A DNA stretch of 64,000 nucleotides from Corallochytrium limacisporum. Lineage: Eukaryota; Opisthokonta. The notes beneath the pieces are model-generated. The model worked only from the letters and a program-made list of their open reading frames with translations, did not search any database and was not told where the DNA came from. Position 1 is the first letter of the stretch; each line of letters begins with the position of its first letter. Shown here piece by piece: positions 19,399 to 29,969 of the stretch. The stretch covers positions 110,097 through 174,096 of the forward strand of contig PDIP01000008.1 in assembly GCA_002811645.1 (NCBI GenBank), read 5' to 3'. Position numbers and translations under genes: made by a program.

Positions 19399-21276
19399 TC
19401 ATCTACCAGCAGCCATGTTGTGCCAAACAACCGCAGTGTCCTGCTCGGTACGGATCGGAATGTTGGACTTCAGGTTGAAGATCCGGCTAAGAATGAGCGA
19501 GAAGAGCTCACGAATGTTGATACCATCCGCGGCACTGCAAAAGATAAGCACGGCATTCAGTTCCTTGGCAATTGCCAATGACTCTTGCTGCACCTTGATG
19601 CGTTCGGCATCCGGTAGCTCGATGAACTTATCGTACTTGGTGCCCGCAATGATGGGCGCTGCATTGGGGTTGCCCGACATGGCCAATTGGTACCAATCCT
19701 TTAATGCCTCTAGCGAATACGGCTCACTGAGATCATAGACGTAAATCAGCGCCTCCGATTCCCGCGTGACTGTCGGGAAGCTGACCTTCTTAAGAGTCAT
19801 CTCTGTACGCAGCCCAAGATCCCAGATGCTGAAGAGCACGGCATTACCGCGGATGACAATCTTCTTTTCGTAGTTTTGTACCCGCTTGGTAGAATTGTAG
19901 GTGCGATCGAAATTCTGCGAGATGAAGCGATTGATGATGGATGTCTTACCCACTCCGTGGTCACCCAGAACTCCAACTTTGACAATGATTGCCGGCCGGG
20001 CAGCTGAGCTCATATTTGAAGTCAAGGACGTGATGGTGTTCTGCCGAGAGCTTGTATCTGAAGTCGATGACGCGGGAGATTGACTACCCGGTTGTACCTT
20101 CTCCACCAGAGAGGTCAACTGGTTGCCCTCTGCGCTCTTCCTCAAGTTCAAACTGTTGTTCTTTGACTCTGCGTCGACGCCACTGTCCGTGGAACTCATG
20201 GAAGTCTGTGCACCTACCGCATTATTGGCCGCAGCAGCGGCTTGTTCCTTGGCTAGCTGCGCAGAAATGGCAACACCTTCTTCTTCTTTGAGCGATATTG
20301 TGGCCTCACTGATCACATCATCGAACATATTTGTGACCTTGTTCACTTCATCTTCCTCAGTAGTGGGCGTGTCTATGCTTTTGGTAGTTCCAACCGCGCT
20401 CTGCTGCTCTGCGACAATGCTTTCCAGCTCCTTCATGATCTCATCTTGATCAAGGCTCATTTCCCGCAGATCAGGATTCTCCATGCTAACATCCCGTGTT
20501 GATGATGCATTGGATGCCGCCAAAGTGGACTGTGAACCAGACGTGTACCGAATATTGCCTGCTGCCTGGCTGCTCACATTGCTATGAAGACTGCCCTTCC
20601 TTCCTACGAGCGTTGCGTTGCTGTCTTGTGTTTCTAGCGGGGCTTCTTCCGGAATGCTTTGTCTGCCGCCATCCTCTGCAGATGAATTCCGTTTCGCCAT
20701 TGCTGCTCCGGCGCGTCTGCTCACAGTCGTGTAGTCCTTTTCCTTTATACCCGCGCTGTTGTCAGACAGCCATTGCTGGAGGCCCTCAATCCAGACCTGG
20801 GTATTATCTCCTGAATTCCTGCGCCATACAGAAGGCGGAGGAACAACAATTTCATTGCCTTCAATGCTTAACTCATCGACAGCAAGATTTTGTAGGTACG
20901 GAGGCAAGTGTGTGATCCGGTTGTAGCTCATGTCTAGCTTCTTTAGTAGCGCCATCCATTCGGGTTCCTTAGGAGGCCATGTTGCTACCTTGTTATGTCC
21001 CATAAGTAATACTCGAAGGTTCCGCAGCTGCGAAATTTCATTGGGAATTTCTCTTAAGCGGTTCCACCGCAGATCTAGCTTGTATAGCAAGTGTAGGCTG
21101 TTCAGCGAAGCTGGACACTTCTTCAGCTGGTTCCTGCAGACGACAAGACACTGTAAGTGCTCCTTTAACAGACTAACCTCTGCAGGGATGCTTTTTAAAT
21201 TCTGCCCGGACAGATCCAAATCCTTGGACTTGCCTTCTTTGGCTTCACGCAATTTGCGTGATACTGCGCTGCCCAT
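19399..21276 (-). CDS. LRR protein fused to a Tem1/Spg1-like small GTPase
   Basis: 625 residues. The protein starts MGSAVSRK, which fits the N-myristoylation consensus (Gly2, Ser6). Leucine-rich repeats cover about 16-150 and resemble LRRC57-type short LRR proteins. A long Ser/Thr/Glu-rich linker (about 175-425) follows. The C-terminal GTPase (about 430-607) has the P-loop GDHGVGKTS at 438-446, IWDLG at 484-488, TKYD in place of NKxD at 546-549 and CSAAD at 580-584. The TKYD motif and the IWDLG segment point to the Tem1/Spg1 group, which triggers mitotic exit and septation signalling in fungi and has plant and slime-mould members. Switch II reads GLRTE where relatives have a GGQ-type sequence, so the catalytic Gln is missing. 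Function is inferred: a membrane-tethered GTPase, perhaps in cytokinesis. ATG 21276 is unambiguous. Confidence 0.88.
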   Translation of the reverse strand: MGSAVSRKLREAKEGKSKDLDLSGQNLKSIPAEVSLLKEHLQCLVVCRNQLKKCPASLNSLHLLYKLDLRWNRLREIPNEISQLRNLRVLLMGHNKVATWPPKEPEWMALLKKLDMSYNRITHLPPYLQNLAVDELSIEGNEIVVPPPSVWRRNSGDNTQVWIEGLQQWLSDNSAGIKEKDYTTVSRRAGAAMAKRNSSAEDGGRQSIPEEAPLETQDSNATLVGRKGSLHSNVSSQAAGNIRYTSGSQSTLAASNASSTRDVSMENPDLREMSLDQDEIMKELESIVAEQQSAVGTTKSIDTPTTEEDEVNKVTNMFDDVISEATISLKEEEGVAISAQLAKEQAAAAANNAVGAQTSMSSTDSGVDAESKNNSLNLRKSAEGNQLTSLVEKVQPGSQSPASSTSDTSSRQNTITSLTSNMSSAARPAIIVKVGVLGDHGVGKTSIINRFISQNFDRTYNSTKRVQNYEKKIVIRGNAVLFSIWDLGLRTEMTLKKVSFPTVTRESEALIYVYDLSEPYSLEALKDWYQLAMSGNPNAAPIIAGTKYDKFIELPDAERIKVQQESLAIAKELNAVLIFCSAADGINIRELFSLILSRIFNLKSNIPIRTEQDTAVVWHNMAAGR

Positions 21277-23745
21277 GTTGTTGGCTTATATTTTGCTACT
21301 TTTCCGCTGTTTTAGTATCCTAGGTCATGGTTCGACCCATTTCGCTACCATTTCGTCAATTTATCATTCACAATTGGATCAATGGAGCATGACTTGACCA
21401 TGAACTGAGAGTCAAGTACCGTGTGTGCATGTTCTGTTTTGTCTACCACCCTGTCGGACTCCTTCAAAAAGATATTTCTTGTCTGAAACACCATGTCACT
21501 GGAAACTTTAAATGAGAGTTTTGCCCAGCAGCGAGTGCATCGTTTCACGTCCAATTACAAAAAATGAAACTAAATGCAATCGGAAACATTGTAAGCTTGT
21601 CACAAACATAGAAGCAGCACAGCAGAGCGAAGCACCTCTAAATTAAGAACCCCTGTTCACAATGCGAGGCAGGAAAAAGGCCTGAACCAGACTGAGCCCG
21701 GATCACACGGACCTCATTTCTTGCCCAGTTGAGCGAGGGCCCCTCGCCCCTCTCCTTTCGCCCCGGAAACCCACGGTCGCGCACAGCAGCAGCGATAGCC
21801 GCACCACTTCGCCGAAGTGTCACATAGAAAAGTAGCAGACCCGAAAATGCAGGCCCATACACTGGGTAACGAGACATTAAACTGGAAAAAGTAAGCGGGA
21901 AAGAAAATAAGGGAAAAAATAGAGTGGCCGAGGCACACACAGCAAGAAAAGAAAAGGCAAGAAGAAAGAATGAACGGTTTCGCGCTTTTGAGGCCCGCGC
22001 GAAAAAAAGGGAATCGAAAATTCGGGCCGGCCTTTTTCTCAAGGTGTTCGCCTCCCTGCGCAGGGAGAGTCGAAAACCTCCTTCTTATCTATATGTCATT
22101 TCCAACAATCATCATAAATGCTAGGACAAGCTCTCTGGCTTACGCTTTAGCCGCCTTCCCAGAATCCCCCCACACTCTTGAACGCCATGGGGTTCCCCTC
22201 GAGCGATAACGTAGGTGGGTTCTGTACTGGAATGCATGCAGGTGCAAGCCAAATGAAGTGGCACACGCACACGCACACACACACCCACCCGATGTGCTAC
22301 ACCGGGATGTAACCGATTCTGCGTATTCGCGATGGATAAAGTTGCCAAAAGAAGAAATTAGACAGAACAAATTCGAAACGTCCCGCTAACGGTGTGTTCT
22401 GTAGTTTCAATGGTACACGCAGAAGGTATTGCCGCGAACCCGACACGGCAGCATGACTGAGAATCGCGGCAGCGGCCACCAGCAGTAGCGGCGGGCACCG
22501 TCCGAGGACGAAACTAACCAATTTTTCGTAAGCGAGAGAGGGTAGAAATCATCCACCGAGACAAAATATTGGCCAATGCTGGCGCGCGGAGGGAGAATTC
22601 GTGGACCACTGCCGACAAATGAACAAAAGGTAAGCGGGAAGGGGATAGATGAGCTGCGATGGGAAGCTGCCGAAACCCATGCTTCCCTTTTACTTGATCA
22701 TCTTTTGAACTGGGCTCCGGTCGTTTGCGATGCACCACTTGGACACTCGGGTCCACGATGCATTGATTGAGAAGGAAAGGCAGGGCTGGACCACACGGGA
22801 AGGTCTGAAACACTTGATCAAAACACCAAAGAATGCTTGAGAACCTACTACCAACAGGGACACCACAATGAAGTAGTTAACAATCGATTACTTTAGGAAG
22901 AGGGTCCTTCAGCGGGAGGGAAGCAATGGGGTTCCCTCCGACAGACAAACAGGGGACTATGGCGGAGAGTTTCCCTGCCCCCCCGTGACAAGGGGACTTC
23001 GCTGTTTTCTGAAACCCCACTCCCGCCCCCGTTGGGTGCGGTGGGGAGGGGACCCAACTGTTTCAGTGTCCGAACCCGTTCGGGTTGCTTCGAAAACTTC
23101 AGTGTTTCAACGTGAGAACTGGGTTTAGGACGAAAGACCCTACGGCCGCCGTGTGAAGGGGGGGTGAAGCTGATGTCAACGAAGGGTGACGCTGCGACGC
23201 GGTCACAGCCTCATAATTTCATACAGTTAGTACTGAAATTGATCAATCCTCCAACGACGGTTGGGGGGGGGTTGTTGTTGTTGGTGGGGGGCGGGAAAAC
23301 AAGGAGGCGGGGAGGAGGAGAGTGTTGTCTTGGCTCCGATCCGTACGCGCATCGAATGCTGAAATGGCGTGGGGAGGGGAGTCCACTTTCGTGCTAACCG
23401 GGCCCCGGCCATTTGAATTCAATATACGGAAACACCGGGCGATTCGGGTCTGTGCAGGAGCGAAGGAGAAAAAGCCGGCGGACGGGTGGCGCGCGCCCGG
23501 GTTTGATCGTGAAAGTGTCGGCGGGCCACCAGAGTTTGCGAGCTTGAAGGTTCGCCTCGCCACACACAGGAGACACAAGCTATCTGACATTTCTATGTCC
23601 GGAAGTGAAAGACGTCGTGGAGTCTAGACAACCATGAGGGCACCATTATGGTGTTAACTGTATGGTGGTCAAGTTGTGATCTAATTTTGCAACTGGGAAA
23701 TCATGACATAGAACGAGTTAGTTAGTCCTTTGACCCTCAGCTAAG
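21277..23745. other. long divergent intergenic region
   Basis: Nearly 2.5 kb between two divergent genes with no supported reading frame. It includes a CA-rich tract (22261-22290), a perfect 6-bp hairpin with 2-nt loop (AACCCG/CGGGTT, 23073-23086) between two TTCAGTGT copies, and a strongly G-rich tract (23263-23320). A possible leader intron for the RMC1 gene runs from GTATGG at 23660 to CCTCAG at 23740; this is only a signal match. Confidence 0.6.
23263..23320 (+). repeat. G-run tract, possible G-quadruplex
   Basis: The plus strand has a run of nine G, then TTG repeats, then runs of six and three G, and further GGAGG units. Four G-runs within about 50 nt make a quadruplex possible on the plus strand, about 430-480 nt upstream of the RMC1 start codon. 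It may equally be low-complexity sequence. Confidence 0.5.
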
Positions 23746-26202
23746 ATGGAGAGTGCTGCGCACCCCTTCATGTCTATGGAGACAGCTCTGTTGTATCCAG
23801 AGGAGCCAAATTTTGTCTGGGATGATTGCAGCGTTTTCATCAACGAAGCCAAACCTGAGTGTTTGATTGAAGTACAGACGGGGAGGCTGCGGACATGTAA
23901 TTTAGAAGTCGATGTGGTGCAGAACGCATCCACAAGAGCAAGCAGAAAATTCGACAAGGCACCAGTGAGAGTCACTGGTGATTCCGATACCACAGTCACC
24001 CCACATGAGGACAATCTTCGAGGGCGAAGTCGAACCATCTCACTCCCGATGGAGAAACCACTTATCAATGCAGCACTGTCACCGGATTGGATGCTTCTTG
24101 CTTTGCAATTTACGCCAAACGAGGTCTGGGTTGCAGGATTTGATGGGGGCCATGTCCAAGGTGCTGACGATTCCGCGGATCTGACGGTCGGGACCAAGGG
24201 TGTCAAGTTGCGCACAAACGTGCAAGGGGGCCACAACGCACGTATCCTTGGCTTCTTGTGGACGTTTGTGAACGAGCTAGTCATAATCACAGACAGGTCC
24301 GTGGAATTGTTTCAGATTATTGTGCAAGGTGATGGGAGGAAGAAAGCCTTGCCCACGAAATCGTACTCCCTGTCGGTGTCATGGTACCGCTACAGTGCAG
24401 AGAGACATGTACTAATGATTTGCGGTAACCCAGATGGCAGCCTCTTTGTGCCGATTCAGTTCAACTGTGGAACTTGCCACAGACTTATGAAATTTAATGT
24501 GAAACCAACAGTGAATCGATTCGGCACGGCTAAGCCGCGCGCACCGATGATGTTCTCAGCTGGTCTGAGTTCAGTGTGCAACATTTACGGCCAACTTTTG
24601 GGCGTCTTTGTTGTACCCATCGGTAGAGAGGAGCAAACAGCTGAGATGAAGAGCAGCAGAATGAGTCCAAATGCTGATGAGTGGCCAGTAAACCTCATGG
24701 TTTATAAGATCACCCAGGTGCAATCACAACAGATCTTGAACTTCCCGTTGCCAATTACAAAGGTGCGCAGTTTGTGCATTATGGACAATCTGGTGATTGT
24801 CCACGGCCAGCATGCAAGCATGGCCATCGATCTTTTTGACGTTCTCTACTCAGGACAGCTCACGTCCGCTCTCAAGCTTTGCTCCGATGTGACTTCACTG
24901 CAGCAGAGTACAACACATGATGCTCAGTCTGGTATTGCCAAACCATTCATCAATGCGAACACTACAGTGGAGGCTATCCTGGACCACGCCCTGAACACCC
25001 CAGAGAATGTGGTAGAACCATTGAAACACAACACTCCGATACTCATGGGTCCTGCACCGGTCTTCATGACACACGCGCGTGGAAGTCTTGCAGGACTGGT
25101 CACCCCATTGAAACAGGGAGATATGGACGCCTCGTTCATGTCATCTCACATTCCGCACATCCAACACTATGCCTTCCTCGGCCATGCTGCGGCTCTTGCT
25201 GCCTCAGAGGGTCATTTTGCCTGGTTCGAGCTCGACTTGTGGGCGGCAGAGTTTTATGTCGTCGACCCCTTGCAGGTTGTGGCTTTCCACATGCGGCGAC
25301 GAAAAGGTCGACCAATTCTGCGTGCATATCTTCTGCAGCAAATGAAGGATGTGGTGCATCTGAACAACCCGGACCATTTAGATGATTTGTCCGCGATCCT
25401 GCGCCTGGTTCTGGCTGCGCCTGCGGATAAGGCGTCATCACGGGAAAGCAGTGACCTGCGCTCCACGGATTCGGAAGTGACTCCCATGAGTCTAACCCGC
25501 GGTAGTTCCGCTGCACACTGGGAGCAAGGAACGACCAGCAGACTCGGGCTCCTTCGACGCCGAGCGACTCAGTACATGACGGCACGAGGTGTTAATCCAG
25601 GCTGGCAGTCAAGTCCTTTAGATCTAATTCTCGTGTACGTCCGTGGATTGGACCTAGACAGCATTATACTTGACGTTGTCTTGCCAGCATCACGTGTGAT
25701 CAGCAAGGTTGAGGAGGACGAGTATGACTATGATGCTGTATGGCTCGTCCTCATGTGCTCGACAGTGATGGAAACTAGTCTCCTTGTCAATGACGGTGCG
25801 GGATGTCACGTGTCGCAGGAGACCATGGCAAAGGTGCGCAGGCTTCTTCACAAGGTAGACAAGGACGATATTGCATTGCAGCTGGCTGCCATGCTCCCGA
25901 CTCAGAGTGATACCACTGAAATTAATCGATACCGCCGCGAAGCTCTGCAGTCCGTTTTCAACAAACTGAGCGTGGACACACTCATTTCCGGCGACGTTCC
26001 CTCAGAGCAGCTCCTGACGTGGACACAGGCGCAATTCCGGCAGGCCCAGGACGAGAACGATGAGAAACGCATGCGTGATATCATTGGCTTTGTGGAGAAA
26101 AGCGGACTCACTGATCGTGCTAGAGAGATATACAACACCGAGGCACTCCAGTGCCTACGAGATATGCACCACGAACTCAAGGCGATGCAGATGCAGCATT
26201 AA
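23746..26202 (+). CDS. RMC1: RMC1/Mic1 family, regulator of MON1-CCZ1
   Basis: 818 residues. The Mic1 family (animal RMC1/C18orf8, fly Bulli) is the third subunit of the MON1-CCZ1 exchange factor that activates Rab7 on late endosomes and autophagosomes. The N-terminal half is beta-propeller-like. A family block at about 165-190 reads ARILGFLWTFVNELVIITD, and YSLSVSWYRY follows near 213. The helical C-terminal half (about 470-810) corresponds to the Mic1 domain. Two insertions relative to what I recall of animal members are visible: a polar segment at about 60-100 and a Ser/Thr-rich stretch at about 565-600. No membrane segment. ATG 23746 is the first in frame. It faces the gene at 26291-27589 with 88 nt between stop codons. 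Confidence 0.85.
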   Translation: MESAAHPFMSMETALLYPEEPNFVWDDCSVFINEAKPECLIEVQTGRLRTCNLEVDVVQNASTRASRKFDKAPVRVTGDSDTTVTPHEDNLRGRSRTISLPMEKPLINAALSPDWMLLALQFTPNEVWVAGFDGGHVQGADDSADLTVGTKGVKLRTNVQGGHNARILGFLWTFVNELVIITDRSVELFQIIVQGDGRKKALPTKSYSLSVSWYRYSAERHVLMICGNPDGSLFVPIQFNCGTCHRLMKFNVKPTVNRFGTAKPRAPMMFSAGLSSVCNIYGQLLGVFVVPIGREEQTAEMKSSRMSPNADEWPVNLMVYKITQVQSQQILNFPLPITKVRSLCIMDNLVIVHGQHASMAIDLFDVLYSGQLTSALKLCSDVTSLQQSTTHDAQSGIAKPFINANTTVEAILDHALNTPENVVEPLKHNTPILMGPAPVFMTHARGSLAGLVTPLKQGDMDASFMSSHIPHIQHYAFLGHAAALAASEGHFAWFELDLWAAEFYVVDPLQVVAFHMRRRKGRPILRAYLLQQMKDVVHLNNPDHLDDLSAILRLVLAAPADKASSRESSDLRSTDSEVTPMSLTRGSSAAHWEQGTTSRLGLLRRRATQYMTARGVNPGWQSSPLDLILVYVRGLDLDSIILDVVLPASRVISKVEEDEYDYDAVWLVLMCSTVMETSLLVNDGAGCHVSQETMAKVRRLLHKVDKDDIALQLAAMLPTQSDTTEINRYRREALQSVFNKLSVDTLISGDVPSEQLLTWTQAQFRQAQDENDEKRMRDIIGFVEKSGLTDRAREIYNTEALQCLRDMHHELKAMQMQH

Positions 26203-26290
26203 TTATGGGCACTCTGAGTAAAGAATCGTATTTACAGTATCTATTTCAGTACGTTAGCAAACGGCATGTGACTGTGAACCGCAAGGTCCT

Positions 26291-27589
26291 TCACTCTTTC
26301 TTGTTCCCTTCGCCGTCTTCCGCATCTGGTGTCTCTGTGGCCTCTGGCTCCTCCATCGCAGGCAGCAAGTCTACCGCACTGCCTCCATCTACCAGGGCCG
26401 GAAACGAGGACAACGTCTTGCGCAAGGCCTCCATGTTAGTACTGGCAGCTGGAGAAGCTTCACTTTCTTCACTCTCTTCCGTATCAACGTTGAGGGCATC
26501 AACAAGGGTTTGCACGTAGGTGCCAGTTAAGGTGGCTCCGTTGTTGCGGCCGAGCATATGCAGGCCCTCCTCGACTTGGCCCTGAAGCAACAGAGCCGCG
26601 GCTTTGTACAGTTCGTTGGCTTCCTGATGCTGCTGTGTCTCTAACTGAACTCTGCTGAGCACATCAGTCACGGCTTTCAGATGGCTTCCGTCTCTCAGGC
26701 GCAGCTGGGCATCAGCAATGACAAGCAGACTGTCCTCGCTAAGGGCGTCCGCAGGCACCGCATATATTGCCTGCCCGACAATGCGATCAAGGGCGGTGGA
26801 ATCTCCACTCGTCTCTTTGGCCTCAGCTTCTTCCGAATTCTCACCTGCAGTTGGTTCATCGCCCTCCTCACTCTGAGCCTTTGGTGGACTAACGAGAGCA
26901 CTCGCAAATACAGCCGCCTTGTCGCGGTTTCCGTGGATGACCCGCAAGAGTGCGTCGACCTCGGCAGCGTCACACGGACTGGCCTGGCGGGCTTCAGCGC
27001 GGTACTTCAGCATTTTCAAGCTTGCTCGGATAGCCTTGTCGCTGATATGAGCTCTGGATTCCAGAGCCTGCGCCAGAATGAGACCGTCTTCCTCACGCGG
27101 CAGGAAGTAGCCGAACTTCAGCGGTTCCGTTAAAATGTCGACTGCCTCCCATGACTTCTTTGCTCGCAGGTAGGCACCTAGCATGGCGGCTGCCGTCCTT
27201 TCATCGACAAGATGGTACTTCAATCGCCAGCTGCGCGCAATTTTCTTCAGACTTGACAAAGCTTTGTTGCCTTTTGGTCCTTCCTCAACACTCTGCCACG
27301 CACGGAAAAGGATGTTATTTGGCACGCCCGTGTCAGCCAGGCCACGGCCCTTCTGTTTGCTTGGCTTTCCTTCGAGCTTCTTTTCCAAATATTCAATGTC
27401 TTCTTCTAATGTGGTGAGTTCATGATGTCTGGAAAAAGATGTGTAACGATCAGCTCCATTGAAATCAGCGGAGGTGGGCTCTGCAGTTAATTCCACGGGA
27501 ACAGCCAGAGACATTGGGCGTACCCAAAGCGAGCTACTGATTCCTCGGGAAACCCGGAATCGGACTGCCGTTTGCGGCAGTCTAAGCAT
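26291..27589 (-). CDS. predicted mitochondrial helical-repeat protein, unknown
   Basis: 432 residues that I do not recognise with certainty. The first 25 residues are rich in Arg, Ser and hydrophobics and lack acids, a typical mitochondrial targeting sequence. Residues about 125-330 look like paired helices of PPR/TPR type (for example AAMLGAYLRAKKSWEAVDIL), with an acidic insert at about 240-260 rich in Glu. The C-terminus (about 375-432) is acidic and low-complexity. PPR-like mitochondrial ribosomal or RNA-binding proteins are the best guess. No catalytic motif is seen. ATG 27589 is clear. Codon use is like its neighbours. Confidence 0.75.
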   Translation of the reverse strand: MLRLPQTAVRFRVSRGISSSLWVRPMSLAVPVELTAEPTSADFNGADRYTSFSRHHELTTLEEDIEYLEKKLEGKPSKQKGRGLADTGVPNNILFRAWQSVEEGPKGNKALSSLKKIARSWRLKYHLVDERTAAAMLGAYLRAKKSWEAVDILTEPLKFGYFLPREEDGLILAQALESRAHISDKAIRASLKMLKYRAEARQASPCDAAEVDALLRVIHGNRDKAAVFASALVSPPKAQSEEGDEPTAGENSEEAEAKETSGDSTALDRIVGQAIYAVPADALSEDSLLVIADAQLRLRDGSHLKAVTDVLSRVQLETQQHQEANELYKAAALLLQGQVEEGLHMLGRNNGATLTGTYVQTLVDALNVDTEESEESEASPAASTNMEALRKTLSSFPALVDGGSAVDLLPAMEEPEATETPDAEDGEGNKKE

Positions 27590-28575
27590 AGCGTACTGTA
27601 GATGTGCTGAGTACTATTTAGACTGTACCCTAAACTACTTAGTATGTTCTCTTGAACTCAAGTGCTGCCGTTCTTCCACTTCTTTACTCTCGTTCCACCC
27701 ATATCATATAGATCTTCATATGAACGCTCAATCCGGCTAAAAATCATAAAATTTAAGATACCTGTCACCTCTATACCATTGAGATCCTATGCAACACACC
27801 ATCACCTGCGATATGCGTCATGGCAGACACTCGTTCCAATCCCAGCACAGCGGCCCCTTCCCATGGGTGTGTGTGTGTGCAGAACTCCCCCTCCCCCCCC
27901 NNNNNNNNNNNNNNNNNNNNNNNNNNNNNNNNNNNNNNNNNNNNNNNNNNNNNNNNNNNNNNNNNNNNNNNNNNNNNNNNNNNNNNNNNNNNNNNNNNNN
28001 NNNNNNNNNNNNNNNNNNNNNNNNNNNNNNNNNNNNNNNNNNNNNNNNNNNNNNNNNNNNNNNNNNNNNNNNNNNNNNNNNNNNNNNNNNNNNNNNNNNN
28101 NNNNNNNNNNNNNNNNNNNNNNNNNNNNNNNNNNNNNNNNNNNNNNNNNNNNNNNNNNNNNNNNNNNNNNNNNNNNNNNNNNNNNNNNNNNNNNNNNNNN
28201 NNNNNNNNNNNNNNNNNNNNNNNNNNNNNCCTTCCGCTTGCTTCCCCCGCCCTGGCCGACTACCAAACTCCCTCCCATCCGTTGAGCGGGACCGTTGTAC
28301 CGGACAATTTCATTTTCGGTTCCCCGCGCGATGTGCCCCGGGAACAAAAACACTTCCGACAAGGGTGGCGTAGGAGACATTGTTGCCCCACTGCGCGCTA
28401 TTGGAAATGACGGGTACTTCAGTGCTATAGCGCGGTGAACATAAAATTTTGTAGTGCTGACATGGTTGTGACATGAAGGACACGCCCAGAAGTTGGATTC
28501 ATCGACGTAGAGTGCAGGCAACAAACATGTTTGCTGGGTACATCTCGAAAATAACATACGCAATATAACGCAGAT
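27590..28575. other. intergenic with assembly gap
   Basis: Divergent spacer between two genes. It contains a GT repeat and a C-run directly before the gap, and no supported gene on either side of it. Sequence hidden in the gap could hold a small feature that cannot be assessed. Confidence 0.6.
27901..28229. other. assembly gap (N)
   Basis: 329 consecutive N. The left flank is a GT microsatellite followed by a C-rich run, so the gap probably reflects a low-complexity stretch that could not be assembled. Frames crossing it are not evidence of a gene. Confidence 0.99.
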
Positions 28576-29289
28576 ATGAATATAGAGGTATTGCGCGCAG
28601 AGATGCGCAAGCGCACCATAAGCACCAATACACAGGAACGAAAGGCCACAGAATCACGTACAAGCACAACACAAACAAACACGCAGCAACCATTGTCATC
28701 CGCAAGGTCAAGAAGGGTCGTGGCTCATTCGTCAAGTACAGAGACTGGCGGTACGCGGGAGCATAAACAGTGTATCAAATGGCGAGATGAAGCAGTTAAG
28801 AGCAGTCCCATTGTACGCGGACTGATGTTTGCCATGAAGCGTCGCGGTTGTGGTGTTGGTGAGGCCAACCTGCTTTGTGAGCCGTGCTCAGAGTATGTTG
28901 GTGGTGGTTTTAGTCTTGACGATGGCATAATTTTGTGTGAGAACCGCCTAATCAGCCAAGGTCATGCCGCTGATACATTAGCTCACGAGCTGATTCATGC
29001 ATTTGACCATTGTCGAGCAAAGGTGAACTGGGATTCCTGTCTTCATCACGCTTGCAGCGAGATCCGTGCTGCAAATTTGAGCGGTGACTGCAATTTCTGG
29101 CGTGAGATTTCCCGAGGCTATGTCGGTATTGGTGGACACCACAAGGAATGTGTCAAGCGGCGGGCATACCTATCCGTCAAGTTGAATCCGAGCTGCACAG
29201 AGCAACAGGCAAAGATTGCAGTCGACAATGCGTTCGACACTTGCTTTAAGGATCTCGCTCCCTTCCTTGAGATCCCTCGTAAACATTGA
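28576..29289 (+). CDS. ATP23: ATP23-type mitochondrial metalloprotease
   Basis: 237 residues. In yeast Atp23 is an intermembrane-space zinc protease that matures Atp6 and assists assembly of the ATP synthase Fo sector; animal and plant homologues exist. The zinc site HELIH is at 137-141, preceded by the CENRL segment (121-125) and followed by HACSEIRAANLSGDC (158-172) and a KxCVKRRA block (190-197). Many cysteines (C67, C92, C101, C104, C121, C146, C155, C160, C172) fit the multi-disulphide fold of Atp23. The first 60 residues are polar, Ser/Thr/Arg-rich and variable. ATG 28576 is the first in frame after the gap; a later Met is possible because the N-terminus is not conserved. Confidence 0.9.
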   Translation: MNIEVLRAEMRKRTISTNTQERKATESRTSTTQTNTQQPLSSARSRRVVAHSSSTETGGTREHKQCIKWRDEAVKSSPIVRGLMFAMKRRGCGVGEANLLCEPCSEYVGGGFSLDDGIILCENRLISQGHAADTLAHELIHAFDHCRAKVNWDSCLHHACSEIRAANLSGDCNFWREISRGYVGIGGHHKECVKRRAYLSVKLNPSCTEQQAKIAVDNAFDTCFKDLAPFLEIPRKH

Positions 29290-29462
29290 ACATCATCCCT
29301 ATCATATTACAATCATCGTGCTTCGCCGTCTTGACGATGGCATCAGTTTTTGAACATTCTTACATAGAACACCTATAAACATGGTCAGATTTTCAAACTA
29401 AGTCTTGGTTTATGTATATTGAATGGATGGTCTTTCGATGCTATAGTGACCGCATGTCATAT

Positions 29463-29969
29463 CTAGAAGCGCGGTGGCCGAGCACGACTGTTTTCTTTAT
29501 AACTCTTATCCCTAGAGTCATCATTTGGCAAATCTGATTCCTCTTGCAGGCGGTCCATTGCAGTGATTGCCTTCAACACTGTACGCTTGTTTGTCTCTTG
29601 AATTTCCCCACCGAGCACCAGTTCGTCAAGCACGAAGTAAGCCTTTTCGAAGTTAAAGATAACATCGAGTTCACAGACGCTACCAAAATACTTATCCAGT
29701 GTTTCTACAAACCGGTGCACAATCTCAAGAGTGATTAACTCGTTGTCGCCATCTTCTATTCCAACACAGAAATACAGGGACGCGTAACGCTTGTACACAA
29801 TCTTGAATTCCTTCCACTCTAGGAAATTACACATTTTTGGTTTCCGCGCCAGAATCGTAGTTGTCATCTCCCTCATAATTTTCTTCTTTTCCTTCTGTGT
29901 GTAGGCATGGTACCACTTCTGCAATCGACACTTGCCTTGTCGGCTAAACAAGAGGATAAAATCGATCAT
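29463..29969 (-). CDS. AP1S1: AP-1 clathrin adaptor sigma subunit
   Basis: 168 residues. The small subunit of the AP-1 adaptor at the trans-Golgi network and endosomes. Together with gamma it binds acidic dileucine signals in cargo. The longin fold is evident from [17 protein letters not shown] (4-20), [24 protein letters not shown] and the near-invariant [19 protein letters not shown]. These match sigma-1 better than sigma-2 or sigma-3. The C-terminal 20 residues extend a little beyond the usual fold. ATG 29969 is the natural start. The gene converges on ATP23 with 173 nt between stop codons. Confidence 0.96.
   Translation of the reverse strand: MIDFILLFSRQGKCRLQKWYHAYTQKEKKKIMREMTTTILARKPKMCNFLEWKEFKIVYKRYASLYFCVGIEDGDNELITLEIVHRFVETLDKYFGSVCELDVIFNFEKAYFVLDELVLGGEIQETNKRTVLKAITAMDRLQEESDLPNDDSRDKSYKENSRARPPRF

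Noticed and set aside
27662-28410. Frames spanning the N gap
   Set aside because: Openness comes from the unknown bases; the flanking codons are low-complexity.
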